DNA of 64,000 bases, from NCBI RefSeq assembly GCF_014805625.2, contig NW_023998464.1, forward strand, positions 8,403,813-8,467,812, in the 5' to 3' direction. The DNA is from Glossina fuscipes. Taxonomy: Eukaryota > Arthropoda > Insecta > Diptera > Glossinidae. Positions 12,599-24,295 of this stretch are shown here, one piece after another (position 1 is the stretch's first letter; each line of letters opens with the position of its first letter). A program made the translations under genes and the position numbers. The notes under the pieces are model-generated. The model searched no databases. It saw only the letters and a program-made list of their open reading frames with translations, and was not told the DNA's origin.

Positions 12599-14591
12599 CT
12601 GCGTTAGTTTAAGATGGATTGGTGTATTTTTTTGTGTTCAGTTGTTCAACTATAAAACAGTTCATTTTTGTCAAGTAAGAGAACACTTGCACTTATAGGT
12701 AACATAACATATCGTGTATATCAAGGGACCACGCTACTTTTTACAAAATCAATTTTTCTTTTGTTGACTTAATAGACGCTTTGCTTGTCCTTCAATATGG
12801 AGCACAGATGTTATTTACTGTAAGAGAGTTTGAAATACCGTTCAAAGAGTTCCGAAAAGACTGCCCGTGTCAATTATCTTCCTGTTAAAGAGGTACATTG
12901 CATTTGTGCCTGTCGCTGGCTAACTGAAATGAAAATATGTACAATTAATGAACGATATCCTATCGCATAATTTTTGAATTGAATCATTTTTTTTAAAGTT
13001 TTAATGAAATTAATACAAAACAATAAATTTTATTAAAAAAATGCATTTTATAAAAAATTTTAACCGAGTTAATACATAAAAAATGGAAATCTGTGCTAGT
13101 AACATCGGAACAATAGCACATTGGGATTTAATTTGTTTTGTAAGTAATCGAATCCGTTTTGTCTAAGAAAAATTTAATTTATTTCGCGGGAATACCAGAG
13201 GACTTCGGTTATCACTGTTCCACAAGGCATTGAAGAGCAGGAGGCACCTGTTAAGCAGGAAAAATAGCCGAAAAATCGGCTAGTAAAATTTCAGAACAAA
13301 TTACACCGGCTAAAAGAACGACAGAAACTCACGCAGGCCCCAGTGAGCCATTAGAAGGTAGTAAGGTCGCAAAACAAAAAGATCCTGAGCCAAATAAAAT
13401 TTCGCAAGTAGCTCCAAAACAAACAGGGTCTTTGAAAACAATTACAAAAGAAACTGTAGCGGCTAGTGTACAGCAGTGTGCTGAAGGTACCCTTAATAAA
13501 CCTGCAGAAGTTGATCCTCCTCAGAAAAAAGACGAATCTGTTGGCGGTTACAAAGAAATTTCCAACAAATCGAAGAGAGCTGCAAGTCCACCTCAGCAGG
13601 CAAACTCCAACCCAAAAGCTAAAGTCCAGCAGGGACAAAAAACTGAAGGTAAAATAAAAGCTAAATCATTAGAAACAACTTCGCATTCATCCACAATAAC
13701 TCAAAAAACTATTGTAACTGAAAAAAGCAAGGACTCTGCTGAAGAATCTTCGTCTAAAAAAGTCAAGAAAGAAGGTATTCAGAAGACTAAGGAAAGTGAA
13801 CTTAGGGGAAGTGGAATTTCATCAGCGCGTTAACAACAGTAAGAATATTAAAGCCATGTCGGCACCCGTTTTAACTCCTAAGCCAGAGCCTGAACCTGAA
13901 CAAAAGCAAGAACCTATGCAAGTGCCTATCATAACTGTCACAAAAGATCTCAACCACGACACAAGAATATTGAGCTTCAAGATATAGTTTATAAAGAGGC
14001 CGGTGGTAATCACGATCAAGACGCCAGCAGTGGAAGATCGAATGTTTTCACTATTAAGGATAGCGCCACGCTAATGCATTGGAATAACAAACTTATAGAT
14101 ATAACGTATGGACGGTCCAACGGCGCCACCCCTACCGCCACATTTTGCACGCGTGCCTGGATTTTTTCAACCTTTACCACGCATTGCTTATGAAACACCC
14201 ATTGATATACTAATTACAAAAGCCCGTCCTCCTTCACCCCATATCTCATTATACTAAAACCACGCGTGGTTGTGTACAAAGAAACTTTGGAAATGAAATC
14301 GCAAAATTATCTAGAAGGCATTTACGAAACGGATGGTTTTGACACTTCGGTACGAATAGCCAAAAAGAAAATTCACTCGATTAAAAGCACCGTATTGAAA
14401 TCGACCGAATCGAACAAGTATGCCGTTGATACAATGAAGAAAGGTCAAGCGCAAGAGTTTTGCACATTTTCACGCTACCCATTAAAAAAAAAAGACCTAT
14501 TTATGAAATTATCGAAGAAGGTTATCGAAGGTACGCCTAGCATATCATATTGCGCAGCGCTAACCGTTCAAGGTGTTATTCAAACGCTTTA

Positions 14592-14691
14592 NNNNNNNNN
14601 NNNNNNNNNNNNNNNNNNNNNNNNNNNNNNNNNNNNNNNNNNNNNNNNNNNNNNNNNNNNNNNNNNNNNNNNNNNNNNNNNNNNNNNNNNN
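14592..14691. other. Assembly gap (about 100 N)
   Basis: A run of N, probably a fixed-size scaffold gap. It falls within the Ig-protein fragment, so ORFs crossing it are not real evidence of continuity. Confidence 0.99.
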
Positions 14692-15589
14692 TGGAATTGC
14701 AATGCACAAGGTTTCCTTACACGGGCGGCTTAAGTCGAGCACGATGGTACAGTTGTCGGAATGGATGAGAGGCAAAAATTCCTATAGGAAGACGATGAAA
14801 GTATGTCACTGCTTATTAAAAACGATAACACCGACAACGCTGGTATCTGCTCGTTCCATGCAGTGAATGATTTGGGTGAAGATGCTTCAGAAATTAATTT
14901 AACCATTAACGGTAACAGAAAATGTTTTATTCTAATGAATTGTTTGTGATAAAAATATTATCTTTTCTTTAGCTCCTTTATTTACGTGACTTTTGCTAGT
15001 GCGTATCTATTTAGTTTAACTAGACTGACTGTTGTAATTAAAAACAGTTTCTTTGCTCACTTACAATTGCTTTCAGTTCTGACAGAACTTTTTTTCGATT
15101 TTTTTCTTGTATCTCGTTGAACTTAAAAAATGTTCTTCGAATTGCTTTAATCGTGTGTAACTAGGCATAATATTACTATTGGAAAGAATCACAATGTAGA
15201 ACTTAATTTGTGGAAAGAATCACAATGTAGAAGATTGCAGATGTCAAGTGTAACGTCAGCGAAACAGTGAGAATAGAAGTGGAAGTGAACGGGAATTCTA
15301 CTCACATTTTCAACTTAACCAATAATGGCAAAGATTTTACCGAAAAAAAGAATTTATGCAATAACGATAATCGGGAAGTGATTGCTGTTGTAGATGCCGA
15401 AAAATATCGTTTAATTTTTGAAACTATTACCTGCACCGATGGTGGATTTTATAATTTGACAGTTGTCAGCAATGAACCAGTCATGATTTCACACTCAATG
15501 CTCACGGTAAGCATGAAAAATAAATGGCTGTTAAGTGATAAGAGAAATGTTAGTATTTTCTCCATTTCGTTGATTGGTAAAGAAGCCTA

Positions 15590-16128
15590 AGTTTGTTACA
15601 CCACCTGAAGATAGAATTGTTCATGATTATAGCCCGTCTTTGATTAAACTTTTGGTACATGGTATGCCTTGGCTTAAACTGGAATGGTCTAAGGATGGTA
15701 GACCTCTTGATGTGACAACTAAAGAAAAAGCTTCAGGCGAACCCTTGCATAAAGTGCATACTTCTCCAGTGGATAGTGATCAAAAATCTAGTGAAATGGA
15801 AGTTTTGCACATTCGTTTAAGCGATATTGGCAGCTACGCTGCTGTAGCCACTGATGATGTAGGCACAACAGAAGGCCCTTTCACTTTGACAATGCAATCT
15901 TTGGCGCCCACATTCGTAAAGAGTTTAGAGCCCACGAAAGAGGTACATCAAGTTGAGCCACTGATTTTGGAATGCGTCGTAAACGGTAGCCCCTTGCCTC
16001 TTATAATATGGTATGGAGATAATGAGGAAGTGAAACCCAGTGAACAGTTCCTAATAACCTTAATACATAAAACTTTTTTAAGCATAAACTCATCAGCGTT
16101 AAAATTACCTCTACACCGGAAGGTTTAA
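15590..16128 (+). pseudogene. Ig-domain exon of the muscle-type protein (longest open piece)
   Basis: The acceptor TTGGTAAAG ends just before KPKFVTPPEDRIVHDYSPSL. Two I-set Ig domains follow. The first has WLKLEWSKDGRPL and LSDIGSYAAVATDDVGTTEG (DxGxY with Ala context). The second starts APTFVKSLEPTKEVHQVEP and has LECVVNGSPLPLIIWYGDN. The frame is lost after about 16060; the matching strand (KITSTPEGLIKLEIE...STYKVALTNEHG) continues in another frame to about 16240. Confidence 0.75.
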
Positions 16129-16317
16129 TTAAACTGGAAATAGAAAAATGTCTACCTAACGATTCGAGTACTTACAAAGTGGCCTTAACTAATGAACATG
16201 GCAAAAAGGTGGCGTTGTGTGCTGTAACTACAATACCTAAGTTTTTCGAAATCCCTTCAGCCGCGAGTTAAAAAAAATGTGGGGGATATTGTATCTTTGG
16301 TGCATAGCGAAAATAAT

Positions 16318-16400
16318 GTGGTTAATGTGGTTAATGTGGTTAATAGCGGTTTGTAGAAGGTATTTTGATCATGCAAGTGTGGTTAGTAACGGTTTGTAGA
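16318..16400. repeat. GTGGTTAAT short tandem repeats and a diverged direct repeat
   Basis: GTGGTTAAT occurs three times in tandem, then GTGGTTARTARCGGTTTGTAGA occurs in two copies about 50 bp apart, at the end of the Ig-protein relic. Confidence 0.8.
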
Positions 16401-16659
16401 CGAATATATAAAAATGGTTCTAATCTAATCAGCATTTTGTAGCGATTAAGGGGAAGTTTTAATATTTAGTGGAATCAAAATAACGTATGATTTTTCATTG
16501 CTGGGCGTTAAATAATAGCAAAAAAACTTGTTGTCGACCAAAACATTGATATGCAAAAGATTGTATCTTTCATGAATTAATTTCATTTTTATGCTTCGCA
16601 GCGAATTTAAAATCACAATTTTTTTATAAGCGGTCAGCTGTTTCTAGGGCGAGTTATTG

Positions 16660-17485
16660 TTATGATTAAAGAAATATCAACAAAAACTGTCGAATATATA
16701 CAAATTTTTGGTAGTTCATCGAGAGATTTGGTGTCATTCGAAACATCCAATGTATATACAGTGTAGACGAGATAATTAAAAACGCCGTGTCCGATATTCC
16801 GATCAAGTCCGCTGTCCATTTCCAAAGAAGGAATCCCAACAACAAGTTTGAGTGGATTCCCACAACCAAAATCAACATCGGCTTTAAAGGTAAAACCCTC
16901 CCTAAGTCAGTTAAATTCAATTATTGTCATCTGCCGGTTGAGTACTTTGTACCAACCTTAAAGCAATGCTTTAAGTGCGGTAGGTACGGTCACGTTTCAA
17001 AGTTTTGTAAAGCTAAGGAGAGCAGATGCCTAAACTGTGGGAAGTCTCCGAAGTGTATGAACTGTGAGAAGATGAAGTGTTCGTCCTGTGGTTCAGGTGA
17101 GCACAATACTATCAACAAGTCTTGCCCGAACAGGGGACTTCAATCAAACATTAACAGGATCATGGCAATTAAAACTCTTTCGTATAAAGAGGTAAAAGAG
17201 AAGTTTTTGTCTCATTACTTCGAATGTCTTGACGACATCTATGACGACTACTTCCTTCCATTGGGGAACGCGTTTACCATTTCATGTAAGGACGAAAATG
17301 ACAATACCAATAAAATTTTAACAAAAAATAAATTCAATGCTGTCGTCAAAAGAAAATTGTTTCGTTCCGAATCTCCTGTCAGTTCACCCAACAAACCTTG
17401 TCTCAATGCACGCCCGAAGCCGTCTGGAACAAGTCTTCAGCGTCCAGTAATTTCAAATAACTATTCGCGTTCCTCAGAAGATTAA
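16660..17485 (+). pseudogene. I-like element 1, ORF1 (zinc-knuckle protein)
   Basis: The N-terminus MIKEISTKTVEYIQIF (16661 on) breaks after SNVYTV at about 16764 and resumes one base later as DEIIKNAVSDIPIKSAVHFQ. The remaining 230 codons are open. Zinc motifs are C-F-K-C-GRYG-H-VSKF-C (complete knuckle, about 16970), C-L-N-C/C-M-N-C and C-S-S-C-GSGE-H-NTINKS-C. A Ser/Pro-rich tail ends at TAA 17485. Confidence 0.8.
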
Positions 17486-17636
17486 TCTCTGCGATTAAAG
17501 AAGGAAACCCGTCCGATGATCCCTCATAATCTTATTAAAGAATTTGAAGAGAATATGTCTGTCTGTGCCGATTCTCGCCCCGTTCAAGCGCCCAGGGCTA
17601 TGAGAAAATCCGCTGGGGTTCCTTCTCAAGTTTAAA

Positions 17637-18320
17637 TATGATGTCCTTTTTACAATATAATATTCAAAGTGTCCGACGTAACCTATCGCTTTTGGGTATC
17701 TGCTTAAACTCAAACAAGGTTGATTTCTGCATCTTAAGTGAAGGTTTTCTGAAAGATTAAAATTGTTTTGAAGTTCCGAATGACGCTTCAGCCACCAAAT
17801 GTCGAAATTATGACTATGGTGGTGTTAGCATATTAGTTAAAAAAGGTGTCAATTTCAGACGTATTCCCTATAACTCTGCCGTTGACATTATCATCATCAA
17901 AACCATGAACCTTAAACCGAATCTTTTCATAACCTCATGCTATTTTCCGCCCAGTTTCGATGTGCAAACTTTTCGTGACGAGATTAAGAGATTATGTGAC
18001 TTTCTTGACGGTGATTTTAACTGGCGATTTCAATGCAAGACATTGTTTGTATGGCGATCAAGTCTCGACCAACAAAGGCAAGCTCCTTGTAAATGCCATT
18101 AATTCCAGCAGTTTCAGTCTCTTAAATAATGGCAATACTACCTTTCACTATAACCGGAATGGTCGTACGGCGAGCGTCTTGGATCTATCTTTCTCGAATT
18201 CAACTATTCTATCTTTCAATTGGGACACATCCAACGTTTCCATTGGCAAAAGTCAGCACTCTCCCACTTTATTTCACAGTTGCAACAATTCCGTTAAGAA
18301 AATAGAAAACTTCATTGCAA
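17637..18320 (+). pseudogene. I-like element 1, endonuclease domain
   Basis: MMSFLQYNIQSVRRNLSLLG (N catalytic box) starts at 17638. After stops it continues as CRNYDYGGVSILVKKGVNF, FITSCYFPP, TGDFNARHCLYGD (GDFN box, about 18010) and NGRTASVLDLSFSN. The reading frame changes at about 18000 and ends at a frameshift near 18300. Confidence 0.78.
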
Positions 18321-18479
18321 GTTGTTTATGGACCGCCTTTCTAAAGCTGATCTTCTTTCCGATTTATCATCAATTCAAAGTACCTTTCGGTCTGTGATTA
18401 GGTGCGCTAGAACTAACTTTCCTGACATTGAATCCTTCTCACCTAACATTGGTAGAACTCCCCCCTGTCAACACTTTTT

Positions 18480-19350
18480 CGCAAATACCAAGCTGCAAGA
18501 AAAAAAATGGGTAAATATGCCAATCCAGCCAATTACATTGAATATATGAAAACACTGAAAGAATGGAGGTCTGCAGTTGGAAAGGCGAAAAGGACATGCA
18601 AGGCGATTGCGATTAAACAGTTATGTGGCAACGGTAACCCATGTTCTTCCTGGAATTACGTCAATGGTCATCGACATTCTAGTCGAAAATGAAGCGGTTG
18701 TGCTGTGTGAAATGACCATGATAATAAAAGGTATTTGAATATGCTCAAGAGCTGTATTTCAAGTGTCAATTCGATTACAATGCCTTCAATTCCTTTTGGT
18801 AGCCTCAACAACACACCCTTTTCATTGCATGAGCTAAAGTATGTTTTACATTTCAGAAAGAGGGCTACTGCTGCAGGTTGTAATGGAGTTAAGTATGACA
18901 TGCTCAGAGCACTGTCTGGGGGAAGCCTTAGCATTCTCTTGCATGCAATTAACAACTGCTGGTCCATCAACTTTATATCCTCAAATTTGCGATGCATCAA
19001 AGTAGTTCCCATTCCTAAAGCAGGTAAAGACTTAAATGATTTAAATGGCTTCAGACCAATTTCACTGATATCTTTATTCATAAAGACTATCAACCTCGTT
19101 CTTACGCCTATCAAAAGCGCAAATCTACGAATATGTGCGTTAATGAACTGTGTTTTCTCATAGCCAGCTTAAAAAAAGCAGGGAAAATGGTTGTCATGCT
19201 TTCCCTGCACATCAGCAAAGCCTATGACCGTATCAACTTGATTAAGCTTGGTAAAATTCTCTTAAACTTTTCGATTCCTCTTCAAATGCGGCTGCGGATA
19301 CTTAATTTTTTATCCAAGCGTGTGTTGGTGATGGGTACTGAAAAAGTTGC
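18480..19350 (+). pseudogene. I-like element 1, partial reverse transcriptase
   Basis: After the linker YANPANYIEYMKTLKEWRSA come ATAAGCNGVKYDMLRALSGG, IKVVPIPKAGKDLNDLNGFR (RPISL follows) and, after a frame break near 19110, SLHISKAYDRINLIKLGKI with the first catalytic Asp (FxxAYD). The GxPQG and YADD boxes that should follow are absent. Confidence 0.78.
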
Positions 19351-19439
19351 AAAAAAAGCTCATGAACATTCTCGAATCGATCAGTTCCTCAAAACAAAAT
19401 GTCAACTTCTCTTGTATGAGGATGTTATGCCAAGAAAAG

Positions 19440-19767
19440 AATTCTTTTTTATTACAACAACGGCTACGATATATATTCCACCGACGGTTCCGTCGGACAT
19501 AATTTATCTGGCTTCTCGGTCGTGAAACATCTATCTAAAACAGTACAAGTGGCGGAGGAACTTTCCCCAACTTTTATTGAGTTGCTCGCCATTCGACTTG
19601 CTATTAATGTTGCTATCTCCGATGGTATCAGAAGGTTTGTTATTTTTTCTGAAAGCAGGTCAGCTCTACTTCCAATAAATAAAAAAAATGCGGAGAATCA
19701 ATATGTATTTGATATTCGTAAGATGTTGCATGAATCTCAAGTGGATGAAAACAACATGTTTGGTTAA
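19440..19767 (+). pseudogene. I-like element 1, RNase H fragment
   Basis: YSTDGSVGHNLSGFSVV (about 19470-19520) holds the first RNase H Asp. After a frame change come FIELLAIRLAINVAI with the Glu and FSESRSALLPIN, where the expected Asp of TDSxSAL is Glu. Ends at TAA 19767. Confidence 0.75.
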
Positions 19768-20899
19768 GTCCCCTGCGCTTAGAAATGAAGCTTCACAATG
19801 AACGCACTGAAAATGACTAATTCTATTCGTCTATTTTTAAAAAATTCTTTGATCCATCCCACATTTCGATATATTCGAAATATGCTTGATGTGCTACGAA
19901 GCTAAACAAAAAAATTACTTTGAATAGTTTCACCAACAATTTCTGAAAGAAGCTATGGATGTAATGTAAAATTTTGAATAAATAATGCAACTATATGTCA
20001 TATGTAAATCAGTTAGCACTTAAGATTTTACAGAACCAGGTTTTGGAATCATATTTAGCCAGGCCAGCTGTAGTCGAGTGCACTCCAAAGCTGCACTCCA
20101 AAGCTGCTTCCAACCCTCCGTTTAGCTTCCAGTATCATTTTTAGCATATTTATCTTAATTCGTGTAATGTATATTATGCCCAAAGTACGCTCGTAGACAG
20201 CTATTCTGAAAAGTCCGCATTCTTAACCTGGCTAATAACTATCCAAGAAAGTCCCGATCCCAGAGATGGCTTTGACGCTGCCACTTACTCAATTAGTATA
20301 CAATTTAAGAATTGTCTGTTTAAGGCGTTAGGTTAATAACTTTCTTTGCTAAATACTTGCGCTCATTTGTGGTGAGTTGTCGTCTCTTTTCTTGCAAAAT
20401 TAATTTTAACTTGGGAAATTATTGCTTAGGTGGAAACAGGGACATGATCAAAAACTTATAACTCATCGCTTAACTGGCATGTTCAAAATATGCATACGTA
20501 TTCAATAGCAACAATGTCCGTAATCTTATCCAGACTATAGATAAATTGTATTCCCTTTCAGAATCTATTTAAGAAACAAATATTTATAAAATAGACTTAA
20601 GGAGTAAAAGCGCAATTCATAAACGGGATATATATTCACATATACTATTTGATATCGAATATTTGAAGAGATATTAAATGCTTTTTTACATGCATTTTTT
20701 TTGTTTTGGTTTATTATGGAATTATGTCGGTTTGTTTTTGTTTGTTAAGTACATGTACTCAGACGATTTTATTTTTAGAAATATAAAGCCAGTTTGGAAA
20801 AATTAACTATGCATTCATTATTACATTACATGTTATGAAGTAAAATAAGTAATGGAGAAAAAAATGAATTGGTATTTGTGCTGCTTGAATTTAAATCCA

Positions 20900-21120
20900 A
20901 TAAACTAGGAGTACTCTTGTAGCCGTTGTAGGAAAAGACGCCTTTTTGTTGCAGAAATGTTGCGGAAGGAACAAATGTATTGGTCTCCCATCATTTAAAA
21001 TGCAGAGATCGGTTGGAATGAAGGTACTTCCTATAATTGTTTCACACCAAGCCCCGGACCGTGTCTGCACTATGAAATTCGCCACATATAATGAAACGCG
21101 GGGCAAGTGCGCGAAATAAG
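20900..21120 (-). mobile_element. Endonuclease fragment of an I-like retroelement
   Basis: The minus strand reads IPTDLCILNDGRPIHLF, parallel to [15 protein letters not shown] in the element at 48.9-54.3 kb. The DNA also aligns: TCATTTAAAATGCAGAGAT is shared exactly with about 52165-52190 and the neighbouring 100 bp match more loosely. The catalytic GDFN box is degraded. Confidence 0.65.
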
Positions 21121-21194
21121 TTACAAAGGTTTCCATTTAGTGCTATTGAGTTACACTTTTTTTGTTTGATTTAAATAAATCTGCTATCGACACC

Positions 21195-21720
21195 CATCAA
21201 ACAATTTCAAGAAGCTTATGGTGATGCTGCTCAAAGAACTTTCGCACTGTTTGGTATATGATGAGTCAACTGTTTTTAGACGTCTACACGCGATGGGAAA
21301 GTTCTGAAAAGCAGAAAATGAATTGATTGATTGATTGAATGAAAATGCCATTTCGAAACGCTTTAACACCCCGGTTTCTTTGCTTGTCAGGCAAAAGAAA
21401 ATTTTTCCGCAACATGTGACTGGCAATGAAAGGTGGGTCTACTACGGCAATATCAAGCGTAAAAGGTCCTAGGTTTGTCCAGGAGAGGACCAGAGGCATC
21501 TGGAGGGGAATATTCATGACCACAAAGTTTTACTGCCCACACGATGGGATCAACAAGATGTGTGGTGTTACCGCATACTAGTGTGTATCGACGTCAATCG
21601 AACAAATTGGTGTATTATTGCAAAAATTGTCAAGGGTACACTGTTGTAACTCGAATGGGAAGTTCTGTCGCCCCCGGCGCACTCACCAATAGAGTAGTTC
21701 GCTATTGAGATATGAGGAAA
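21195..21720 (+). mobile_element. mauritiana-type mariner transposase relic
   Basis: Frames give FQEAYGDAA, then DESTVFRRLHAMGK (helix-turn-helix and linker), RFNTPVSLLVRQKK, HVTGNERWVYYGNIKRKRS (the family's VTGDEKWV...NxKRKxSW box, with the first catalytic Asp of GDEKW changed to Asn), HKVLLPTRWDQ, and LEWEVLSPPAHSP. Several frameshifts and stops. Order and boxes identify the family; terminal repeats were not located. Confidence 0.75.
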
Positions 21721-21949
21721 CGAAGAAAGTACCTTATAATGATGGTCTATTAAGACACAGTTTTGGGGTGCTTGGAAATGCTCGCATGTCAATAAACGAA
21801 GAGTTGTCAGAGTTAACGGACTTACTTCTGAAGACAATATTTGCTGCGCTGCTATCCTCTTTGAAAGTCTCTAATTTGACTCGAACTTTTCACTCTTTTC
21901 ACAGTTCAACTAAAACCTGAAAGTGCACCCTTATTTACTTCCATGCACG

Positions 21950-24020
21950 GGCGATTAATGTCACTTATGGGCACAGTTTCTTAAGCACAGCTATTGGGTT
22001 TTGCGGATTATAGATGCGTTGTTGCGGCTAAATATTTATGCAAAATTAAATACTTGACAATCACAAGCGAAATCTAGGGAAACAATCTGATTATACTCCT
22101 ACTGAGGATAACTATTCATTTAAGCATTTTGAAAATAGTTATTCAAATTGACATAATTTGGTGCAAACAGCCACATTTTTCGAAACTAGAACATTTAAAA
22201 GAAAAAACTTGCAAACATTCAAACATCTCTCCTATAATCAAATGTCATCAAAATTGCCTCAAATCTTTTATGCTTTATAAGCACTTTTTTGAGTTTCAAA
22301 TTTGAATTTGGGATATACTTCAATTCATCCTCTTCTAACTCTATGCAAGTTTTCTTCTTCAACAGTTGAAGTACATTTGTTTCAATTGTTGTAAAAATCA
22401 TACTGTCAAGGTATTTACAACATGATGCCCTCTCCTCACAGATATAAAATTTTCAAATGAGTTAAACTCAAATATATTTGTATAGCAAAACGCTCCACAC
22501 ACTTATATTCTGGCGTAAATTAGTGTAAAGCTGAATGACTAGGGTTCATTAAAGGGTATATCGAGACAATCACTTATATAAGTGAGTTTTATGTCTAACA
22601 GCTAAGTCTTCTAAAAGTCTAAAGAAAAGCTATTTATATAATTTTGGTTCTAGATTTGACTAAAAGTAAATCAGATGACCCAGCAACTCACTCACGCTTT
22701 TATTTTGATAGGTTTTACAGAGGACACTGTTTAGAACGGCCAGTGGTTTGGCCGCTCGATTAATATAGTGGCATTAAATTTTTTCCTATTTAGTTTGCAA
22801 ACACGAGTAGTGTTTTTAGACCAAGTATTGTTAAGGAGCTTAAAAATAATATGATCTCGTCCTCAAAAAAGGGAAATCCAGGTTTAATAATTCAACCGAT
22901 TTGCAATGGCACAATGTGTGAGTTCTGAAGTCATCCCGAGACTTCGCTTCCGGCTATCGTCCACCGTAAATATTGTCAACATTTGCAATAGAAACGTAGA
23001 TGGCCATAGGCGGCCCTCACAAGCGCGATTGACATATAACTAAGGCCGTCATTAAATATTCATTGTATACTCAATATCTAAAAGCCTTTGCAGGCTGTTT
23101 CCCATTATAAGCAAACCGCTAGTTCTAGTCCCAAGAAATCAAAGAACAATTCAATGGTCTCTTTATTTAAGCAGAATTGATTCCGCATGTAATTTCAAAC
23201 AATGGACAGACATTGTGATATGTTTTCGAAGTTGTGCTTCACATTAGACCTTTCATGGCTTTTCCTTTAGCTGCACAATGACTTGACATTTTAGTCTTGA
23301 TTAATTCAATTGAAAAAAAATTATTCGTATATATATATGAATACATAATCATACGTTGTATTGACAATTTTTATTAAACCGTTTATATATGTCTCGATTA
23401 TATCTGTTTAGTTAAAAATTTTTAATAATTCTATTTAATAATTAAAAAGAAAAACCTAATATAGACATGCATTTAATCCAAAACGACTTTTATAATTTTA
23501 ATTTATAATTATAATTTAGTAAGAATTCCCGTTATGTATATAAAAGTGCTTTTACTCGTACGTTATCTTAATTATGTGGCAAAGTTCGTTAAATATCATC
23601 GTTATTACAGAAGTAATAATAAAAATGTCGTTTTATTGCAAACAATAGAGCAAGCAGATAGATTAAGAGTTAAGAGAAATTATAAAATTATTGAAATCTA
23701 AAAGCTATGGAAAAATATCATCATTATTAGAATAACAGCAGTTTTCTCCTCTTGGCAAAAAAGAAAGTTTAATGGAAAAAATAAAATGAAATGTTTTACG
23801 CGTTTAGTTGCAGAGAATACATATCACTTATAAGGTAGGGTTACACAAAATTCAAGGCAATTACAATTTTTATACATAAATTTTCTAAATGACAAAGTAT
23901 GCGTAAATACGGGAGACAATTTTCTCGGCATTTTAATATTTTCTTATTGCATTTCTTTTTTTTTTTGTTATTAATATATCATATTTGTCTCAATTGGTAC
24001 GTGATGAAATGATTTTAAGG
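21950..24020. other. Downstream flank of Pax, including its 3' UTR
   Basis: From the Pax stop at 24029 downwards the sequence is AT-rich without coding signal. Poly(A)-signal candidates on the minus strand lie near 23632 and 23367, so some of 23.3-24.0 kb is probably 3' UTR. Confidence 0.5.
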
Positions 24021-24028
24021 CGTAGTTA

Positions 24029-24295
24029 CTAGCCAAATATTTTTTCGAAGCAAGTGTGACAGTAGGGCTTATCATTTTGCTCCTTGAAAGTGCCTTTATT
24101 AAGCTGCTTCAAACAAAAGGCGCATACAAAATGCTCGGGATGGAATTTCTTGAACATGGCCGTTATGCAACGTCCCGTAATCGGCTTCGAGCAACCGGCA
24201 CACAATGAACCACGTTTGGCATGGTAGTGAGTTTCACAGTAGGGTAAACCTTCGTGATCGAAGAATGAACCGCCTTGGAAAGGTTGTCGACAATC
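24029..24295 (-). CDS. Pax: Pax terminal exon of long form (LIM3 second finger and LIM4)
   Basis: The acceptor (TGTAG) ends at 24296; the stop TAG is 24031-24029. It has 88 codons, phase 0 with exon 7. It supplies CRDC...YCETH, the second finger of LIM3, then LIM4 with CAGC, HPEHFVC, CAFC and YCHTC, ending EKIFG. It is nearly identical to vertebrate paxillin LIM4 ([20 protein letters not shown]). Possible poly(A) signals (TTTATT on plus) lie at about 23632 and 23367. Confidence 0.96.
   Translation of the reverse strand, partial: DCRQPFQGGSFFDHEGLPYCETHYHAKRGSLCAGCSKPITGRCITAMFKKFHPEHFVCAFCLKQLNKGTFKEQNDKPYCHTCFEKIFG

Larger units (their letters stand above)
13187..16352 (+). pseudogene. Fragment of a giant muscle-type immunoglobulin (titin/obscurin-like) gene, multiply frameshifted
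   Basis: Pieces in order: a Lys/Ser/Pro-rich linker (13187-13833, one-base break at about 13264), a Pro/Glu linker TPKPEPEPEQKQEPMQVP (frame 3, to 13987), PGFFQPLPRIAYETPID (14153-14210), YKETLEMKSQNYLEGIYETD (14269 on) running into the assembly gap, an Ig C-terminal part DNAGICSFHAVNDLGEDASE with donor GTAACA at 14912, one Ig domain ending ITCTDGGFYNLTVVSN with donor GTAAGC at 15510, and two Ig domains in 15590-16240 with a frameshift near 16075. Ig signatures are W..DG.PL and DxGxYxxxAxNxxG. Exon/intron structure is kept, so it is not a retrocopy. Which giant gene it comes from (stretchin, Unc-89, projectin or zormin type) cannot be told. Sequencing error near the gap is an alternative to pseudogene decay. 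Confidence 0.7.
16650..19767 (+). mobile_element. Internally deleted I-like non-LTR retrotransposon
   Basis: A second I-clade element, plus strand: ORF1 with zinc knuckles (to 17485), an endonuclease (17640-18300), the start of the RT domain (18730-19350), then RNase H (19440-19767). The RT centre including the YADD box is missing between the FxxAYD region and the thumb, so the element cannot be active. It is distinct from the intron-1 element in protein sequence. Ends and target duplications were not identified. Confidence 0.82.

Noticed and set aside
14266..14866. ORFs running through the N gap
   Set aside because: Continuity over unknown bases is not evidence; only the parts outside 14592-14691 were used.
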